Assembly: GCA_014802425.1 (NCBI GenBank)
Contig: JAAVCH010000022.1
Location: 121,677 to 176,958 of the forward strand
Source: Bacteroides sp.
Lineage (GTDB): Bacteria; Bacteroidota; Bacteroidia; Bacteroidales; Muribaculaceae
Direction: 5' to 3'
DNA length: 55,282 nt
The translations under genes were made by a program, and so were the position numbers. Positions within the stretch are counted from its first letter, which is position 1. The number at the start of each line of letters is the position of its first letter. Shown piece by piece: positions 52,595 through 55,282 of this stretch. The notes under the pieces are model-generated. The model did no database searches, was not told the DNA's origin, and saw only the letters and a program-made list of their open reading frames with translations.

Positions 52595-54139
52595 TCAGAG
52601 AAGTTTCTTGAGGAGGGTGTTGAGGTTTACTTTCTCCGAAAGGATTTTCTCGAGATCGTCGACCGCCACACGCTCCTGCTCCATTGTGTCGCGGTGGCGC
52701 AGGGTCACGGTGTTATCCTCAAGGGTCTGATGGTCGACCGTGATGCAGAAGGGTGTGCCGATGGCGTCCTGACGGCGGTAACGCTTGCCGATGGAGTCCT
52801 TTTCGTCGACCTGGCAGGTGAAGTCGAAGCGGAGGCGGTGCTGGATTTCGCGTGCCTTTTCAGGCAGCCCGTCCTTCTTCACGAGCGGGAGCACGGCGCA
52901 CTTCACCGGAGCGAGGGCCGGCGGGAAATGGAGCACGGCGCGGCGGTCGCCGTTGCCGAGGTCCTGGTCTTCGTAGCATGAGCAGAACACGCTGAGGAAC
53001 ATGCGGTCCACGCCGATCGAGGTCTCGATGACATAGGGCACGTAGCTTTCACCGAGTTCGGGATCGAAGTACTGTATTTTCTTGCCGGAGAATTTCTCGT
53101 GCTGCGAGAGGTCGAAGTTGGTGCGGGAGTGGATGCCCTCCACCTCCTTGAAGCCGAACGGCATGAGGAATTCGATGTCGGTGGCGGCGTTGGCGTAGTG
53201 GGCCAGCTTCTCGTGGTCGTGGTAACGGTACTTCCCGTCGCCGAGGCCAAGCGCCTTATGCCAGCGGAGGCGGGTCTGGCGCCAGAAGTCGAACCATTTC
53301 AGCTCCTCGCCGGGACGCACGAAGAACTGCATCTCCATCTGCTCGAACTCTCGCATGCGGAAGATGAACTGACGGGCCACTATCTCATTGCGGAACGCCT
53401 TTCCTATCTGCGCTATGCCGAAGGGGAGACGCATGCGGCCGGTCTTCTGCACGTTGAGATAGTTGACGAAGATGCCCTGGGCTGTCTCGGGACGCAGGTA
53501 GACGTCCATCGCGCCGTCGGCCGTGGAGCCCATCTCGGTCTTGAACATGAGGTTGAACTGGCGCACGTCGGTCCAGTTCTTGGTGCCGCTGATCGGGTCC
53601 ACGATTTCATAGTCGAGGATAATCTGCTTGAGCTCGGCGAGGTCGTTGGCGTTCATGGCCTCGGAGAAACGGTTGTGGAGGGCGTCGCGCTTCTGCTGAT
53701 GCTCGAGCACGCGGGGATTGGTCTGGCGGAACATGGCCTCGTCGAAGGATTCGCCGAAGCGCTTCGCGGCCTTAGCCACCTCCTTGTTGATCTTATCGTC
53801 GAATTTCGCGATTTCGTCTTCGATGAGCACATCGGCGCGATAGCGCTTCTTTGAGTCACGGTTGTCGATGAGGGGATCATTGAAAGCGTCGACATGGCCT
53901 GAGGCTTTCCAGATCGTGGGGTGCATGAAGATAGCCGAGTCGATGCCTACGATATTGTCGTGGAGCATCGTCATAGCCTCCCACCAGTAGCGCTTGATGT
54001 TGTTCTTGAGCTCGACACCGTTCTGTCCGTAGTCATAGACTGCGGAGAGTCCGTCGTAAATCTCGCTTGACTGGAACACGAACCCATACTCCTTAGCATG
54101 GGCTATAATGGTCTTGAATACATCTTCCTGTTTTGCCAT
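52595..54139 (-). CDS. glyQS: Glycyl-tRNA synthetase (homodimeric, GlyQS type)
   Basis: This 514-residue class II synthetase charges tRNA-Gly. It is the single-chain alpha2 type, shown by MAKQEDVFKTIIAHAKEYGF, YDYGQNGVELKNNIKRYWWE, the motif 2 region FRNEIVARQFIFRMREFEQM, RTNFDLSQHEKFSGKKIQYF and the C-terminal anticodon-binding domain (LAPVKCAVLPLVKKDGLPEK). Length is typical. It has its own promoter at 54179; lemA follows 49 bp downstream on the same strand without a clear terminator. Confidence 0.96.
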   Translation of the reverse strand: MAKQEDVFKTIIAHAKEYGFVFQSSEIYDGLSAVYDYGQNGVELKNNIKRYWWEAMTMLHDNIVGIDSAIFMHPTIWKASGHVDAFNDPLIDNRDSKKRYRADVLIEDEIAKFDDKINKEVAKAAKRFGESFDEAMFRQTNPRVLEHQQKRDALHNRFSEAMNANDLAELKQIILDYEIVDPISGTKNWTDVRQFNLMFKTEMGSTADGAMDVYLRPETAQGIFVNYLNVQKTGRMRLPFGIAQIGKAFRNEIVARQFIFRMREFEQMEMQFFVRPGEELKWFDFWRQTRLRWHKALGLGDGKYRYHDHEKLAHYANAATDIEFLMPFGFKEVEGIHSRTNFDLSQHEKFSGKKIQYFDPELGESYVPYVIETSIGVDRMFLSVFCSCYEDQDLGNGDRRAVLHFPPALAPVKCAVLPLVKKDGLPEKAREIQHRLRFDFTCQVDEKDSIGKRYRRQDAIGTPFCITVDHQTLEDNTVTLRHRDTMEQERVAVDDLEKILSEKVNLNTLLKKLL

Positions 54140-54178
54140 ATCGATAAATGTCTATTTCGATAAAAGTATATTAATGTG

Positions 54179-54209
54179 CAAATTTAGCAATAAAAAAAGG
54201 ATTCGGCAA
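54179..54209 (-). promoter_or_regulatory. Promoter of glyQS
   Basis: On the minus strand TAAATTTG (54186-54179) is a perfect -7 element, with GTTG about 20 bp upstream as -33. It overlaps the terminator of the upstream gene. The leader to 54139 is about 35 nt. Confidence 0.65.
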
Positions 54210-54228
54210 CTCAACTTGCCGAATCCTT
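54191..54228 (-). terminator. Terminator of the Omp28-like gene
   Basis: On the minus strand AAGGATTCGGCA pairs with TGCCGAATCCTT around an 8-nt loop and runs into a T-tract (54191-54198). It follows the stop at 54302 by about 75 bp. Confidence 0.85.
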
Positions 54229-54301
54229 AGGTTTAAGGTCGTTTAAATCTACTTACAATCGAACTTATCTACTAAAAAATGTTAAGTTTCGATCTTCTTA
54301 T

Positions 54302-55282
54302 TTATCTGACGATGAGCTTGCAGACGCGGCGAGAGCCATCCGCCATACGGTCCACACGGATTTTGACTCCGGGCGCATCATATGCCACACGGTTGCCGGT
54401 CAGGTCATACCATTCTGTAGCCACAACTTCCGTATCCCCGATCTCTTCCACAAGTGAGTTCTCACCCACTTTGGCTTTGGCGGCATTCACCACGCTTCCG
54501 TCGGGACCAATAAGCAATGCCACTACTTCGAGCGCATCGCGGTTCTGAATAAGATTGAGTCCGAGCAGGGAGTTTTCGTCATGCACGCATACTGCATCGG
54601 CCAGGTCAAGAGTGACGGATACTGTCTCATACTTCGCCTCCTGCATCTCGGCGGGGAGTTTTTCGTCAGCAAGACTGCGGATCAGCACCACATGGTCGAA
54701 TACATAGTCCGGGATAATGTGCCCGAGCTGAGTAAGAGGCGCGAGCACGTCTCCCACAGCCTCGGGATCCCCTCCGGCATTGGAATTGGACTGCACCCAG
54801 CCATTTCCTTTACCCTTCAGGCCATTCTCCATGAGAATAAACTCCACGGAGTAACCTTCCGTAGGCCGTCCGCTTACAAAGCTTATCTCAGCCGTGGCCT
54901 TTATCGCATCGGCGCCCTCCCATTCGCTGCTTACCTGCACATCCGCCTCGGCAAACTTGCGTAAAGCGGCATCCACCTCCGGACGTATGGGGAAGTAGCC
55001 GGTCTGCGCTTTCTGAGAGCCGTAGTAAGGATCGATAAGTTCGCCACGGTTCATCACAGCTGAGGGGAAATGAGGAATCTCAAACGGAGTCTCCGCCGCC
55101 GTATGCATGGCATCCTTACGATGATAGGCAAGTCCGATAAAGCGGTCGCCGTAGATCTGACCGAGTCGCTCTATGGCAGCTGCTCCCCGCGGACAGGCGG
55201 AGCACCATGCTCCGGTAGCTTCCTCAAGCACCACGTGAGTCACCGGCACCAGCGAACGACACTCCAACGGCAGCTTAACACT
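54302..55282 (-). CDS. Omp28/thioredoxin-like secreted protein with sorting-type C-terminus (5' end cut by window edge)
   Basis: The visible 326 codons read from the right edge without a start; the apparent internal start is a TTG and is not used. Near the edge is THVVLEEATGAWCSACPRGA, a thioredoxin-fold CxxC motif in the context found in Omp28-like outer-membrane proteins, followed by FIGLAYHRKDAMHTAAETPF and IPHFPSAVMNRGELIDP. The middle contains a beta-rich Ig-like domain (ATAEISFVSGRPTEGYSVEF). The end, TEWYDLTGNRVAYDAPGVKI then RVDRMADGSRRVCKLIVR, is a clear type-IX-like sorting domain. It may be a surface redox or binding protein; function is unknown. Confidence 0.75.
   Translation of the reverse strand, partial: SVKLPLECRSLVPVTHVVLEEATGAWCSACPRGAAAIERLGQIYGDRFIGLAYHRKDAMHTAAETPFEIPHFPSAVMNRGELIDPYYGSQKAQTGYFPIRPEVDAALRKFAEADVQVSSEWEGADAIKATAEISFVSGRPTEGYSVEFILMENGLKGKGNGWVQSNSNAGGDPEAVGDVLAPLTQLGHIIPDYVFDHVVLIRSLADEKLPAEMQEAKYETVSVTLDLADAVCVHDENSLLGLNLIQNRDALEVVALLIGPDGSVVNAAKAKVGENSLVEEIGDTEVVATEWYDLTGNRVAYDAPGVKIRVDRMADGSRRVCKLIVR

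Overview
The window is chromosomal DNA from a gut Bacteroidales bacterium, most likely a GC-rich member of the Muribaculaceae or a close relative; the family assignment is inference. Supporting signs are promoters of the Bacteroidetes type (-33 TTTG, about 19 bp, -7 TAnnTTTG), start codons without Shine-Dalgarno sequences, a fimbrillin/DUF3575/DUF5119 cluster, type B L31, and secreted proteins ending in a type-IX-sorting-like C-terminal domain. Most of the window is GC-rich with long spurious antisense ORFs. The stretch of about 8.4-11.3 kb is clearly AT-rich and looks acquired.

Layout. 1-8.2 kb is housekeeping plus starch use: AspT/YidE-type transporter (partial), meso-DAP dehydrogenase, L31, a secreted GH13 amylase, peptide deformylase and EttA. 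8.3-11.3 kb is an accessory island with short tandem repeats, a promoter with no clear gene, an AT-rich lipoprotein gene, a duplicated 45-bp hairpin element and two broken genes (one DUF4407). 11.4-24.6 kb holds secreted proteins and enzymes: a YD-repeat-like protein, a CE1-like esterase, an MFS carrier, a 1979-residue C10 protease fused to BspA-like leucine-rich repeats, a 7-alpha-hydroxysteroid dehydrogenase and a MINPP-type phytase. 24.7-31.3 kb carries a PAP2 phosphatase, a second MFS carrier, RuvX, an LTA-synthase-like sulfatase-fold enzyme, an LrgA/LrgB pair (LrgA with a histidine-rich tail) and a rubrerythrin.

31.4-40.5 kb is the most coherent system: a five-gene tripartite ABC efflux operon (HlyD-type adaptor, ATPase, two different FtsX-type permeases, TolC) followed by an NtrC-type sigma54 activator and its histidine kinase. 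A sigma54-type -24/-12 promoter and a TGTCCG-N4-CGGACA palindrome lie just upstream of the adaptor. This implies a self-contained circuit in which a signal sensed by the kinase turns on the pump. tilS follows, then a DUF1016-like gene remnant, a four-gene fimbrial operon (OmpA/DUF3575 protein, DUF5119 lipoprotein, fimbrillin, and an 850-residue fimbrillin with a FISUMP/lectin-like C-terminus), and on the minus strand a small lipoprotein, an S9 peptidase, an FKBP lipoprotein, LemA, glycyl-tRNA synthetase and an Omp28/thioredoxin-like secreted protein cut by the right edge. No tRNA, rRNA, CRISPR array, intact insertion sequence or integrase was seen.
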